NCBI GenBank assembly: GCA_037954665.1
Contig: JBBMOL010000073.1
Location: 2,976,001 to 3,040,000 of the forward strand
Length of the DNA: 64,000 nt
Origin: Laguncularia racemosa
Taxonomy: Eukaryota > Streptophyta > Magnoliopsida > Myrtales > Combretaceae
Direction of reading: 5' to 3'
Positions within the stretch are counted from its first letter, which is position 1. The number at the start of each line of letters is the position of its first letter. Of the stretch, positions 1 through 11,571 are shown piece after piece. The position numbers were made by a program, and so were the translations under genes. The notes below the pieces were generated by a model. The model was not told the DNA's origin. It ran no database searches and saw only the letters and a program-made list of their open reading frames with translations.

Positions 1-1366
1 GCCCCAAACAATGGGTTCCCACTAGAGTGTTCACAATTCAATAGCAACAGCACCAGGACATTCTAAACATGAATATTATTGTAGGTGTGCTTCAAGTACA
101 CGCCTGCAATGCTTATGTGTTATTTGATACCGATCTTCAATTTCTTATGTATCTAAAACCTTTGTATATGAATGTGCACTAGATGTTGAAAATATAGATG
201 ATAGCTTAGCTATTAGTGCTCCTTTAGGAGTTGGAGGGAAGATAGATAAAATCTTCAAAAGAGTAGGAATAGAGATATAGAGTAAGATGATGCCAGCAAA
301 TCTATTAATATTGGATATGGTAGAATTTGACATTATTTTGGGAGTAAATTAGTTGTTAGAATATCATGCTAGAATTAACTGTCATAACATGGTGGTACAT
401 TTCAACATACTTGGCAAAGATTACTTTAAGTATAAGTTGGAATCTCAAAGACTAACAGGATTACCCACTTATGAGTTGTGGGGAAGAAATATGTTGGTAG
501 CTATAACTATTGAAGCTGGTGAAGAAACAAAATTGGAAATGGTGCCTATAGTGAGAGAACTTCCAAATGTGTTCCCAAAAGACCTTCCCGGTTTACCCTT
601 AGCTAGGGAGATAGAGACCAGAATTGATTTAGTACAAGGTACTATACTAATATCTAAATCGATATACAAAATAGCACCAATTGAATTAGAATATCTAAGA
701 AAGTAATTACATGATCTATAAGATAAAGGTTTTATAAGACCTAGTGTATCTCCCTAAGATACACCAATCCTTTTTGTCAAGAAAAAGGATGGAAGTATAA
801 AACTGTGCATCGACTATAGAGGGCCGAACCGAGTCATTATCAAGAGCAAATACCCTCTTCTCAAGATGGATGGCTTGTTTAACTAGCTATAAGGAGCTGA
901 AGTGTTTCCTAAGATCAATTTGAGATCAAGATATCATCAGTTGAGGATTAAGAAAGGAGACATACAAAAGATAACTTTAAAGACCCAATATAAGCACTTT
1001 AAATTTTTGGTGATGCCTTTTGAGTTAACTAATGCACCTGCAACATTTATAAACCTAATGAACAAAGTATTCTAAGACTTCTTGGACACTTTTGTAATTG
1101 TCTTCATAGACAATATCCTAATATATTCCAAGAGCAATGAGGAACATGAGGAGCACTTGAGATTGGTGTTGGATAAGATACAAGAAGAGAAACCGCATGC
1201 CAAATTCAATAAATGTGAATTCTATTTAGAGCAGGTGGTTTTCTTTGGTCATGTAGTTAACAAGAATGGAATATCTATAGACCTAGAAAAGGTGAGAGCT
1301 ATAATAGATTAGCATAAACCAAAGATAGTAATAGATATAAGAAGTTTTCTAAATCTAGCAAGCTAT
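1..1366 (+). pseudogene. gypsy pol remnant: aspartic protease and reverse transcriptase
   Basis: Protease traces: LFDTD near 123-137 (relatives have DTG) and FDIILG near 330-347, a typical pre-RT block. The open stretch 353-706 covers the linker into RT (VFPKDLPGLPLAREIE). The RT body follows in the same frame with many stops: LFVKKKDGS (about 770-800), LCIDYRG (about 803-825). The catalytic box near 1100-1125 reads FIDNILIYS, so the second Asp of the family's YxDD/FxDD motif is Asn, a G-to-A change. The 1082-1312 stretch continues through VVFFGHVVNKNGI. Reading stops at 1366, where a hAT element interrupts the start of the connection/RNase H region; it resumes at 2296. Non-functional. Confidence 0.88.
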
Positions 1367-2295
1367 AAGAGTTGGAAATGCGAGCCAAACAGGTTGGCCT
1401 ACCCCGACCTGCATTAGCTTGTGGTTTAAAGCGAGCTAACTCGGGTTAACCCACACCTTATGTGGGTTAAAAAAGTCGGCCTAACCTACCCCACAGACTA
1501 ACGTGAGTTAGGGTAGGCCAACCCACTAACCCAGAAAAAAAAAGTAATAATTTTTTTAAATATATGTTACATAGACCTAAACCCCATATCCTCATTAAAT
1601 TTAAAAAAAAAATGTAACTTCTTAACTCTTAAGCACTTACCTTAGGGCTTAGAGTAGGAGACCAAACACCGAAGTGGCAAGTTGTAAGTCATCAGATCGG
1701 AGTAGGAGGGAGATTGGAGTAACAAGTAGGAGGCTAAGGGCATCGGATCAGAGTAGAGGAAGGCGAATGGTAAAGGAGTAGAGACTAGAGAGGATAAGGA
1801 CAACTGGATAAAGGTCTGTCAAAGATGAAGAGTGAGTGAGAGTGATGAGACGATGATGACAATGATGATGATGATGATGACGATGACGATGACTGGAGTG
1901 GATGACCAGACTAGAGTCACTAACTCTCTGGATAACAATGACCGTGATGCTGGATGCATGAGCATGAAGACTAAAGAACTGAAGAGGACTAGAGGAGGTC
2001 ATGTCTATGTAAGTGTAACTTATAAGTGCGTAGGTGTTATGTTGTTGTCTTGTCATTATCTTGTTTTATTTAATTGTTTCTCATCCTTTGCCTATGAATT
2101 TTTTTTTTTTTAAATTTAGCAGGCCATGTGAGCCAACCTACTATGCATCAAGTTAGCTCATGTTTTCCTGTGGGCTACATGAGGCAGGCCAAATAGCCCA
2201 CAATTAATGCGAACCAAATATTTTTTGCCCAACCCATAAAAAATTACAAGTTAGGTGGGCTAACTCGTTAGGCTTACCCTGCATTCCCAACTCTA
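1367..2295. mobile_element. non-autonomous hAT-type DNA transposon (929 bp)
   Basis: Terminal inverted repeats: left AAGAGTTGGAAATGCGAGCC, right (reverse complement) TAGAGTTGGGAATGCAGGG. The flanks 1359-1366 (CAAGCTAT) and 2296-2303 (TAGGCTAC) make an 8-bp TSD differing only by three transitions; 8 bp is the hAT hallmark. Removing the element rejoins gypsy pol in frame. Subterminal regions carry repeated GGTTAACC, GGCCTACCC and GTGGGTTA motifs in both orientations, as usual for hAT ends. The interior holds a GAT/GAC simple repeat (about 1850-1892) and no transposase, so it depends on another source. Two overlapping ORFs of 93-102 codons come from the simple repeat and are not called as genes. 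Confidence 0.85.
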
Positions 2296-4220
2296 TAGGC
2301 TACTACAGAAGGTTTGTTAAGGAATTCTCCAAGATAGCGACTCTTCTCACTAAGTTAACACAAAAGAATGTAAAGTTTAAGTAGGATGATAGATGTGAAG
2401 CTAATTTCTAGACACTCATGGAGAAGCTTGTGTCAACACCAATTTTAACATTACCTAAGAGTGGAGAAGCATTTACTGTGTATATTGATGCATTAGCCTA
2501 AGGGTTAAGATGTGTATTCATGCAAGGCAAGTAAGTCATAGTATATACATCTCACCAACTGAAGCCATATGAGAAGAATTACCCTATTCATGACTTGGAG
2601 TTAGCAACAATGATACCAGCCTTAAAACTGTAAAGGCACTATTTGTATGAAGAGAAATGCAAGATTTTCAATATCACAAGTGCTTGAAATACATCTTCAT
2701 ACAAAAGGAGTTAAACATAACTTAGAGGAAATTGTTAGAATTAATCAAGGACCATGACTTAGAAATCCAGTACTATCCAAGAAAAGCCAATGTGGTGGTA
2801 AATGCCCTTAGCAAAAAGAAATAAGATAATGTTGCTACTCTCATCACTTCACAGCAAGAATTGTTGGATAATATGTATAAGCTAGAATTAGATATTTTAA
2901 CTCAAGAAGTAAGAGCGAAGATGGCCACTTTATGCATACAACCAACTTTAGTGGACAAAATAAAAAATGCCTAAATAGAGGATAAGGATATTCAAGAGAT
3001 CAATAGCAAGATGGAACAGGGCAAGGCTCCTAAATTTAATATTGACTCAGAAGGGGTTTCAAAGTATGGAACACGATTGTGCTTGCTAGAGGATGTAGAT
3101 ATGAAGAAGGAAATAATGAAAGAGGTATACTACTCAAACTATACCATATATCCCAAAAGCAGCAAAATATATAAAGACTTAAAGAGTTATTACTAATGGA
3201 AGAACATGAAAAGGGAGATAGCTAAATATGTGGCTAGATGCCTTACCTGCTAGCAGGTCAAGATTGAACATCAAAGGCCAGTTGGAGAATTACAGTCTCT
3301 TCTAGTACGAGAGTGGAAATGGGAACATGTGATAATGGATTTTGTTATAGTCTCCTAAATACTAAGGAGAAGCAAAATGCAATTTGGGTAATAGTCGACT
3401 AGCTAACTAAGTCTTTTTTTTTTTTTACCTATCAGAGTAGGATACAAACTGAAGAAACTGGCACAAATATATATTCAAAAAATATTAAGATTATATGGAG
3501 TACTAGTAACCATAACCTCTAATAGAGATATATGGTTTGTAAGCAGATTTTAGAATAGCTTATATAAAACTTTAAGCACAAAACTGCAATTTAACACTGC
3601 ATTCTACCTTTAGACAAATATATAATCTATGAGGACCATACAGATTTTAGAAGATTTACTTAGAGCTTGTGCTCCAGACTTAAGAGGTAATTGGTCCAAG
3701 AGGTAATAGACAAGGTAAAATTGATAAGGTAAAGAATACGAACAACTTAGTCTCGACAAAAGAGTTATGCAGATAAGAGATGACTTATTTAGAATTCTAA
3801 GTAGGAGATAAAGTACTGTTGAGAGTTTCTCCAACAAAATGGGTGATCAAGTTTGGGTTGAGAGAGAAGCTAAATCCGAGATTTGTAAACGTATTTGAAA
3901 TTCTTGAAAGAGTAGATACTATGGCTTACAAGCTGACTCTCCCACCAAGTTTAGTTAGGTTATATGATATATTCCATGTATCCATGTTAAGAAAGTTTAT
4001 GCCAAACTCATATCAAATAGTAGCTTTAGAACCTTTGAATGTGCAGCCAAATTTGTCCTCTATTGAAAGACCAGTCAAGATCATGCTAAGATAGAGAGTG
4101 ATTTCCTACGTTAAGGTACAATGGAAAAATCAGACTGAATGGAAAGCGACATGAGAATTGGAAGATGAAATGAGGAAGAAATATCTAAAACTCTTCTGGA
4201 ATTAGGTATTTTTAAGGACA
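2296..4220 (+). pseudogene. gypsy pol remnant: RNase H, integrase and chromodomain-type end
   Basis: Continues the upstream reading after the hAT insertion: GYYRRFVKEFSKIA (from about 2298), then RNase H block (about 2440-2830) ending with DHDLEIQYYPRKANVV. The integrase zinc-binding region lies near 3180-3260 and its core starts with VKIEHQRPVGELQSL (about 3258) and REWKWEH. The usual catalytic Glu in the Q-S-E-R block near 3630 reads as Met. The C-terminal open stretch 3819-4094 holds the well-conserved FEILERV...HVSMLRKF block. The chromodomain-like tail (KVQWKNQTEWK, EDEMRKKY) ends near 4200. Many in-frame stops. Dead copy, in phase with the LTR that follows. Confidence 0.86.
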
Positions 4221-4242
4221 AAAGTTTTTATAAGGGGGAAAA

Positions 4243-6148
4243 TGTAAATACCAAAAAAATAAATTTGTTTAATATTTGTTGTAAAATAAAGCTAATGTGA
4301 AAAGTATAATTTTTATATAATACAAGGGTAATTTAGTCTTTTTACGAATACATCCCAATTTAACCTAATGTTTCCCTCTTTACCATTTGCACAATAATAA
4401 ACTAAGGAAACACTCTCTAGAATACAAAGGTGACCTAGTAAACAACAAAAAGGACCAACTTGATTCCATTAAGTAAGAAATTTCAACAGTTGAGTTTTTA
4501 TTCTAATTATAAAACTTAGGAATTTGACAAACTCTGATTATATAACTCCATTAAAATTCAAATCAAGGAATGAAGCGAAATGAACACAGAATCAAGCGAC
4601 TAAGGAATCTAAATCACGAATTAAACAAGTATATCAAACCACGTATTGTATTTGAATTAACCAAAATTAAGATCCAATTAGACTTAGAAACACAAAAATT
4701 CAAAATTTGGAATGAATTAAATAAGAGGGGAAAAGGGTTCATGAAGAATAGCATAGTACACGGTCAAGTATATGCCCATGTGCTTGCTCATGCAGAAATA
4801 CGCATTATGTACAAAAAGGTACATGGACGAATGACACACCCATGTACTTGTGCATGTTGAGAAACGGAAATCCATAGAAAGGTACACAATCGTATACTTG
4901 AGTATGCCAAAAATGTAAAACACACAACATGATACACAACCACTGTACACAACCGTGTATCTTGACCGTACTAAAGCACATGGCCTAAAATACAATTGCA
5001 TACTTAGAAACATTTTGTTTATCAATTTAATTTACAATTATTCAAACATCTATGTAACCTAAACATCTAGTAAAACCCTAGAAACTTCAGTAAAGTAAGA
5101 GAAGAAATCACTTAACGATTAAGTGAATAGAATTAAGAAACATAGATTATTCTTAAATTAATACTAAGGAGGAATGATTAGTGTTTTAATAGATTTGAAA
5201 CTAACTTTAAGCTCGAGACTAGACATACTTAAGACTAAGACTCCATGTATGTGTAACCTTTGTTTTTGTTTGTGAATGTTAGGATAGTTGCAAATTGGAT
5301 TAAGTTGAATGGATTGATTTAAGTTTGGTTTAAGTTGCTTGTTGTATGTACTTAGCTTGGCTTAAAAGCCCATAGTGGCAAATCCTTAGGGAATACCCCA
5401 ATAATCCTTATGTGATGTTATCCCTAGTGGAGTCGTACTTGGAAATAGTTTGAGTTGGTTAAGGTTTAAGGACTTATGGGTATTAGGGTCCATAATGGTA
5501 GTTCCCAATATTGTATTATGTATTAAGTATTTTTAAATATGTTTAATGGGGTGATGTGTACACCTTTGATATTTTGTAGATTTAAGTAAAACATGAACTT
5601 GTTGATTAATGTTTAATATTTGCATAAACGTATGTGATCTAATTCATTTTTTATCATGCGTATATGTTTGATGATTTTATGTACTAGGCATAGCTCACCC
5701 CTTGGAGATTTTTTTTTTTTTTTTAGATGCAAGCACAACATAAAGAGAAATGCTACCCATGAAGAGGATTTAGGGTCAAATGTATAGGAGATGGAGGACA
5801 AAGATTTATTTTATTATTATGGCGACGAGATATAGGATGAATTAGAGTTCTTCATGTTCTAAGCATAATGTTCTTAGAAAAATAATAGATTATTAAATTT
5901 CTAGAAGTTCAAATATTTTAGTTCTAATTCAGAATAATTGTTAAGATTGTATTAAAGAGTTTGATGAATGTAATGGGTTTTACCAAAGTTACCATGAATG
6001 TTGTCAAATGATTTATTAAATTGGTGAATGTCAAGTATTATAGGTTACAAGATTGAATGGTATTATAGGAGAGTTAAGAACCTTAATATGCTATTGCCTA
6101 ATAAGAACGCTTAGCGGACAATAGCATCCCAAATTTTAGAGCGTTACA
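4243..6148 (+). repeat. 3' LTR of the Tekay-like element (about 1.9 kb)
   Basis: A purine tract (AAGGGGGAAAA, about 4231-4242) precedes TGTAAATACC; the LTR ends GCGTTACA at 6148. It matches the solo LTR at 8740-10570 along its length: the TTTAGTCTTTT block, the TTTCCCT...CATTTGCACA block, and the GTGGCAAATCC...TAGG block. Between about 4740 and 4990 it has several inverted short motifs of the ACACGG/CCGTGT kind. The right flank is CTATT; the matching left TSD lies outside the window. Small ORFs inside are not genes. Confidence 0.85.
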
Positions 6149-6664
6149 CTATTAAATGATAATATAAATTCTATACTAAATCTACAAGTTTATTATAACC
6201 TTAACGTGATACTAAGGAAGAAAGCCTTCACTTCAAACATCAACATTGCCATTAACCTTATCTAATAAAGTCGACTAATTTATGCACCTCAATCAAAGTT
6301 ACACTCCATAAATAAGGGAAAATGATTAACAATAATATAAAGTCCACACAGAAGTTACAAAAGTCCTTTATTAGAATCCAAGCTATCCAAACAAACTGAA
6401 CAAATGTAGCTAGGTATAGTGGTTCTTAAACGAGGAAAAGAATTGACATGGTTTAGTCTCATATCTAGCTCCCAAACATATCCTAAGTGACATGTGATGA
6501 AACGCACAGGGAAATAACCACCATTTTGAAATGAATTATCCTTTGGGATGTTTTAGGCTGAATGTGGTTTCGTGAATAAAAGAAATGACTTTCATATCAA
6601 AGATCCAATTCTAAAGTTTTTTAAAGATTATTTTAAGAGCATTTACAACTTGATGCATCTCAAA
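6149..6664. other. gene-free stretch, 3' flank of the TOP2 pseudogene
   Basis: AT-rich unique-looking sequence between the gypsy 3' LTR and the last recognisable topoisomerase exon. No ORF, repeat or RNA gene is supported. It most likely holds the 3' end or downstream flank of the minus-strand TOP2 copy. Confidence 0.5.
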
Positions 6665-8734
6665 GAAAATGAAAACCACGTTTTTACTCATCAACTTCCT
6701 TTCAAGTACCTGAGGCGCTTCAGTCTGCATAGCTGTTAGACAAAACGGAAAAGTAAGAATAAATATATGAATATTGAGTAAAAAATTTTACACGTTCGGC
6801 TTCAAGGTATGTATTTCTAACATTCTAAGTAATTCTTGACGCAATCTATTTGCCCATTAAACATGTGGTAACAAAAAAGAGTCTGGTCTATCATTACCTG
6901 TGGAGTTTTCCGGTGAGGAATCAAGATTATAAGCAGCAAGTCGTTCTTTCAAATCAAGGACCTCATCCTTGTCATCCAAGACAACAGCATTTTTCTTAGC
7001 CTGGGGCAATATAAAAATATATATATATAGCATTTTTAGAAATCTATGTTGAATTGGAATGCTAAAAGAACTGCAGAATTCATTAAACCTTTGCAACAGC
7101 AGCTTTCCTAGCTCCCGCCTTGCCTTGCGTCTTTGCAGCGACAGGAGCATCATCTATAATTACAGAAATCCAAATGAGCAATTCCAGGAAATAGATACTC
7201 GTGGCAAAGCATCACTGTTATTCAGCTGCTACTACACAATAAAAGTGTATCTCACCTGTTTCCATAGCTGTTACAGAATCCATCTCCAGTTTTTCTTGGA
7301 CTGCTTCTGTATTCGTAGCCTTCTTAGTGGACTTGTTAGCCCTGTTTGGTGCTTTTTAGGAGGTTTTCCCCCAGCACATTTGTCAGCTTCCCTTGCAGAT
7401 TTTCTTGCATCCTTTGCGATATTTCTTACTTTTTCTACCTCAGCATCATGTGTTTCTTGCTTCTGGAAAGAGAGGTACAGCGAAACGAGAAAGAACTCCA
7501 ATATAGACAGGCTAGTAAATGCTCAAGAGCATCATACGTCAATTTCGTGTTCGAGAGCAGCAAGATCTTCCAACCACAGTTGCTTTGGAGTCGCCTTTCT
7601 TAAGATGTCAACCTCATTCAAGAACTTATCCCTTTCAGCACATAGTTGTCGAACTTTCTCAAGCGCCAATGTCCCAACTGACAGGAGAGCAAGTACTCAT
7701 AATCACTTGCCCGGACACCACCTTTGCCAAGGGCCTCAAAGGCCTCTTCTGATTCTTCTGAACCATCGGTTGCCCCAGAAACTGCTGCGTCAATGTTTTT
7801 AGCTTTCTTTGGGAAAGGGGTGAAACCTTTGTCTCGCTATTCTATGAAGCGTTCGGCTCTTTTTCTGTTGCTTATATTTATCTCTCCATTCACTACTCCA
7901 AGGATGAACCTAACCTTGTTGTCCAACTTCAAGAACTACAAAGAGAAACCAAATTTGTGTTAATTGATCAACACTACTACAACAATGAAGTTATTAACTG
8001 TTGATCACTCATTAAAAATAATACAGAAACATCTACTCCCTGTTGTGATAAGTTCCTTATTTTTTATTAATAAATTGGTCGATAAACTAGTAGATTAGTG
8101 TAGAGAAATAGTAGAGGGTAAAATCATTCTTTCGTACGCTTAATAGCTTTTGTGGTTGCAAATTCATAATGTAACCATTCAGCAAAAAAGAAAAAAGGCA
8201 AACTTACTTCGCTCGGGACTATTCGTATTTTTTGTTATCTCCTTTGGAATCAAGTAGGTGCATGTTGCTTGTGCTAATTGTTGAATCGGTCAATTTGAAT
8301 TTTTTCAGCAAGCCCTATTTTCGTGCAAGCATCATGTTCTCTTCAGACAATTCAAATGAAAAATCCACACTGACATCATCACAGTCATGGCCAGAGCCTG
8401 CAATAAATACCACCTTTCACATCTTAATGTTCCAAATATATGGATGAAATTCATTCACAGCATGGGAGTTCAATTACCTTGATAGACCGACCCTTGGCCA
8501 TATCTTTTTCTGTGTCTCCGTCTTCACGTTTCAATTCCAAAAATTCAAGATAGTCATCCGTAGGCGTAAAGGCTGCTCCATGATCCTGACGCTTGTCTCA
8601 TCAACCTCCTCTGTGACCCCACTAACTGTGTGATAACTCCAGTTTCTTCTATAGCAGTTTTCTCTATAGTCCCTTCGAATCCCCTGATCCATGGGTTCCA
8701 TCATTTCACCATTCAACAGACGTCTCACATTATT
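6665..8734 (-). pseudogene. TOP2: DNA topoisomerase II pseudogene, C-terminal part
   Basis: Read on the minus strand. RRLLNGEMMEPMD (about 8725 downwards) and VSGVTEEVDETSVRI continue the core from across the LTR. Then come LLKKFKLTDSTISTSNMHL (about 8330-8260), VRFILGVVNGEI and GFTPFPKKA (about 7900-7800), SDYEYLLS and LALEKVRQLCAERDKFLNEV (about 7720-7610), LWLEDLAALEHEIDV, KARKSAREADKCAGGKPPKK-type basic tail, and DEVLDLKERLAAYNLDSSPE (about 6960-6900), all matching plant TOP2. Exon ends keep GT/AG boundaries (for example 6733 after ...CTAACAG), so it is an unprocessed gene copy. Damage: stop at 7837-7839, a one-base loss near 7683, and a stop in the MMLARK block near 8320. The enzyme normally passes one DNA duplex through another in the nucleus. 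Confidence 0.88.
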
Positions 8735-8739
8735 GATGA

Positions 8740-10570
8740 TGTAAAATACACGTTTATATATTATTTAATATTATTATAATTTGAATCAAAGTTAAATAGA
8801 TAAATAGTCAAAAAATATAGAGCAGTTTAGTCTTTTATAGTCAAGATATATAAGTATCGCTTGACTTAGTGTTTTCCCTTTTCTCATTTGCACAGTTGCA
8901 ATCACAAATGTACTCTTAGAGACCCACAAAGAAACATAATGAGCACCCACAAAGATTAATCCAACTTTATCAGGTAAGGATTTTGATCATCAAAATGAGG
9001 AGTAAGACGAATGGGTGTAGGATCAAGCGATTCAAGGATTTCAATCACAAATTAAAACAAGTAAACAAATCCATGTATTGCATTAGGATTAACAAGTTAA
9101 TTGTTAATTAGACTTAGATTCATAAAAATTAGGTTAAGGGAATAATTAGAGAAGAGGAAAAAGGGATTTGTGATGAATAGTATAGTATATGGTCAGATAC
9201 ACACCCGTATACCTACCTATGTCAAAACACAAATTTATATAGAACGGTGCATGGTTATAAGACAAGCTTGTGTACTTAGGTATGTCAAATGGTAAAAATT
9301 CACAAAAAGGTACACGGTCATGCATGACCGTGTACCCTACTATGTCAAAGTATATAGCCAAATACATGACCGTGTCCTTAAGCAAGCTAGAATAATAATT
9401 ATACATAGAAAGGTATACGGTCATTAGCACGGCCATATCCTCTCTTGTATTCCTCTACACGGCTACTCATGTGGTCCTGTTGTCTTAAAACACTCACTAT
9501 TCAGTTATATTTCATGTACTTACAATTCTAAATTACGACTTACACACAATAAAACATTAAGGAAGGGAATTCTACAATTAGGACATAATTAACCAATTAG
9601 TGAACCTAGATTAAGTTACAAGATAGAACTAAACTCAATCTTTAGAATTTGATGGGTCTATATCCCTTTCCTAGAGAAGTAAGAGTTAGCTGTGAAACCA
9701 CTCTTCCAAATACATGTTTACTGTGTTTGATGTTGCAATTGTAAAAGTAGTAATACAAGTGAATTTAATTGGATATTGGATTTAATTGTATATGTTGTTT
9801 ATGCTTAGTTCGGCCTAGGAACCGAAGGTGGCAAATCCCTAGGAGGCACCTTGATAATTGGTATACCACATTGTCCCTAGCGAAGCCCTATACCAAAATG
9901 ATCAAGGATAAATTAGGGTGAGACGATATATATACAAATATTATATCATGTGACACGGTCATAAGTATCCTTATGTTGTATGTTTGTTAATTGAAGGATA
10001 ATAATATGATGACTTGATGTGTACTACTACTACATTTACGTATGTTGATATTGTTGTTGTGTGGCACAAGCATGTCTGTATGGTAATTATGTATTGGGCT
10101 TAGGTTCACCTTACTTATTTTTCAACTTTAGGTGAGTATGATGAACATGTTGATTATGATGAGAACGGGAATTTAGTGAGTTATTATTAGGATGAATATG
10201 GAAGAGAGCATCACTATCACTATGGTGAAGAGTAATGTAAAAGTTGACGAAGATTTCCTTTGAAGAACTTGAGGATGTGATTAGAAAACTTGGAGATAGT
10301 TTAGAGACTTTTGAATATGTTATTTCTTTATATGTTAATAGATGCTTATCCTAGTTTTTGGTTTAGAGTTTAATGTATTTGTTTAAAATAATAATGATTG
10401 GAATTATTCACCTAAAAGTAATTTGTTTTTATTACTGAAGTTATAATGATGTCATTCTATAATGGATATGATCAGGTTTGAATTTATAAAGAAGATTTAG
10501 AATCTTAACGTATCGCTAATTAGTGGGGACACGTGGCAAATTATAACATTTAAGGTTCTGGGGTGTTACA
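8740..10570 (+). mobile_element. solo LTR of the Tekay-like gypsy family inside a TOP2 exon
   Basis: Starts TGTAAAATAC, ends GGGTGTTACA, and aligns along its length with the LTR at 4243-6148. Flanks GATGA (8735-8739) and AATGA (10571-10575) form a 5-bp TSD with one transition. On the minus strand the TOP2 reading ...MREII continues directly as NNVRRLLNG when the LTR plus one TSD copy is skipped, which proves the insertion point. No internal region or second LTR is present, so it arose by LTR-LTR recombination. It contains a 28-bp perfect palindrome at 9309-9336 and other ACACGG/CCGTGT pairs (about 9180-9430). Confidence 0.93.
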
Positions 10571-10575
10571 AATGA

Positions 10576-11483
10576 TTTCTCTCATATTGTACTTCGGGAC
10601 ATCACTACTCCATCCAGTTGCAATTCCATCACTGCCATTAACCAAGACTGTAGGTATAACGGGCATATAACTGTATAAGAAAACAGTAATAAGAATGCAA
10701 ATTCTTTCATAAGTAAAAGAAAAGTTGTGGTGATTCCACAGATATTGCCAATTAGGTTCAATAGATAGCCCATCCTCACTCCTATAATCTAGAAGGCTGT
10801 CGTCCTCTTTGGGAAGCAAGTAATTGTTGAAAGCCTGGTGTGGATATACGTGGGGCTTGCACAATCTTTCCCTTTTGATGGATGAGTGTCGAATTGACCA
10901 CTTGGAACTATAAAGTTAATATTATTGCTGGAGCCAACATAGTCCTGAGCCATACGGATGATGGTCTCAACTAGACTCTGCTCACCTTGATGGTAAGCTG
11001 AATGCCCAGAAACATAACCTGAGAACTGAGAAACTTTTACTTCTTTCGCCAAGTTCCTCTTGAATGCACAGAACAGAATCTTTCTCTAGCTAGTCTTCAA
11101 GCCATCCACCATAGAAGGCATGCACCTTTGCAGACCGGCCATTTATTGCAGAATAAACTCCTTGTTGATGAAATCACAGTATCTTATGTGCTTCTCCTTC
11201 TGATCTAGGTATGTACCCGGTTGTGGAAGGACAATCAAGGTACATGTTTTAGAATGCAATTCATAAGACAATGTTGCAGAATTATCATCTAAGTTGATGC
11301 AATTTTACTCATTCCAACCTTGAATTGATGAAGCCAGTTTTTCCTTGCCTCAATCTTCCTTTTACAAAACGCAAGCTCTATTGCTTCTCCATCTTGCTCA
11401 TCCTTCCAAACAAATTCTTTCATGTGCTTGTCGATAGCTTTGAAATATTCCTTGCCTTCCTTTGACGTGCTTGTTCCCAACCC
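10576..11483 (-). pseudogene. TOP2: DNA topoisomerase II pseudogene, central catalytic-core exons
   Basis: Minus strand. Exon from 11483 after a TATTTAG acceptor: GLGTSTSKEGKEYF, FVWKDEQDGEAIELAF, KIEARKNWLHQF, ending at a GT donor near 11318. The next exon (about 11222 downwards) reads PGTY...HIRYCDFINKEF, MVDGLKTS-stop-RKILFCAF, KEVKVSQFSGYVSGHSAYHQGEQSL, MAQDYVGSSNNINF. A frameshift near 10830-10860 moves to LPKEDDSLLDYRSEDGLSIEPNW. A retained intron (about 10664-10752) follows, then YMPVIPTVLVNGSDGIATGWSS up to the solo LTR. This is the breakage-reunion/GyrA-like region of type IIA topoisomerase, which normally contains the catalytic Tyr. Two stops (one likely CAG-to-TAG) and the frameshift make it non-coding. 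Confidence 0.9.
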
Positions 11484-11571
11484 CTAAATAATAAAGGAAT
11501 TAACACCATGTTCTATGAAATATTCTGCTTCCAGAAAACTTGACAATAGCAGCAAAACAGGCAATAGCCTT

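Larger units (their letters stand above)
1..6148 (+). mobile_element. Ty3/gypsy element, Tekay/Del-like, 5' end outside the window
   Basis: The order protease, RT, (hAT insertion), RNase H, integrase, C-terminal chromodomain-type region, polypurine tract and 3' LTR reads on the plus strand. The integrase C-terminal region (FEILERV, YKLTLPP, FHVSMLRKF) and the late KVQWK / EDEMRKKY motifs are typical of the Tekay/Del chromovirus lineage. The 5' LTR and gag lie left of the window. The coding region carries dozens of stops, many at TAA/TAG where relatives have CAA/CAG, so the copy is long dead. Lineage assignment rests on motif recognition, not a tree. Confidence 0.9.

Noticed and set aside
1748..2113. 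Two overlapping ORFs of 93 and 102 codons, His- or Met-rich
   Set aside because: They come from a GAT/GAC simple repeat inside the hAT element.
4570..5025. ORFs of 96-102 codons on both strands
   Set aside because: They are inside the Tekay-type LTR and arise from its ACACGG/CCGTGT repeats; similar ORFs occur in the solo LTR at 9146-9436.
7059..7802. 247-codon plus-strand ORF
   Set aside because: It is the shadow of the minus-strand TOP2 C-terminal exons and introns; no domain is seen on this strand.
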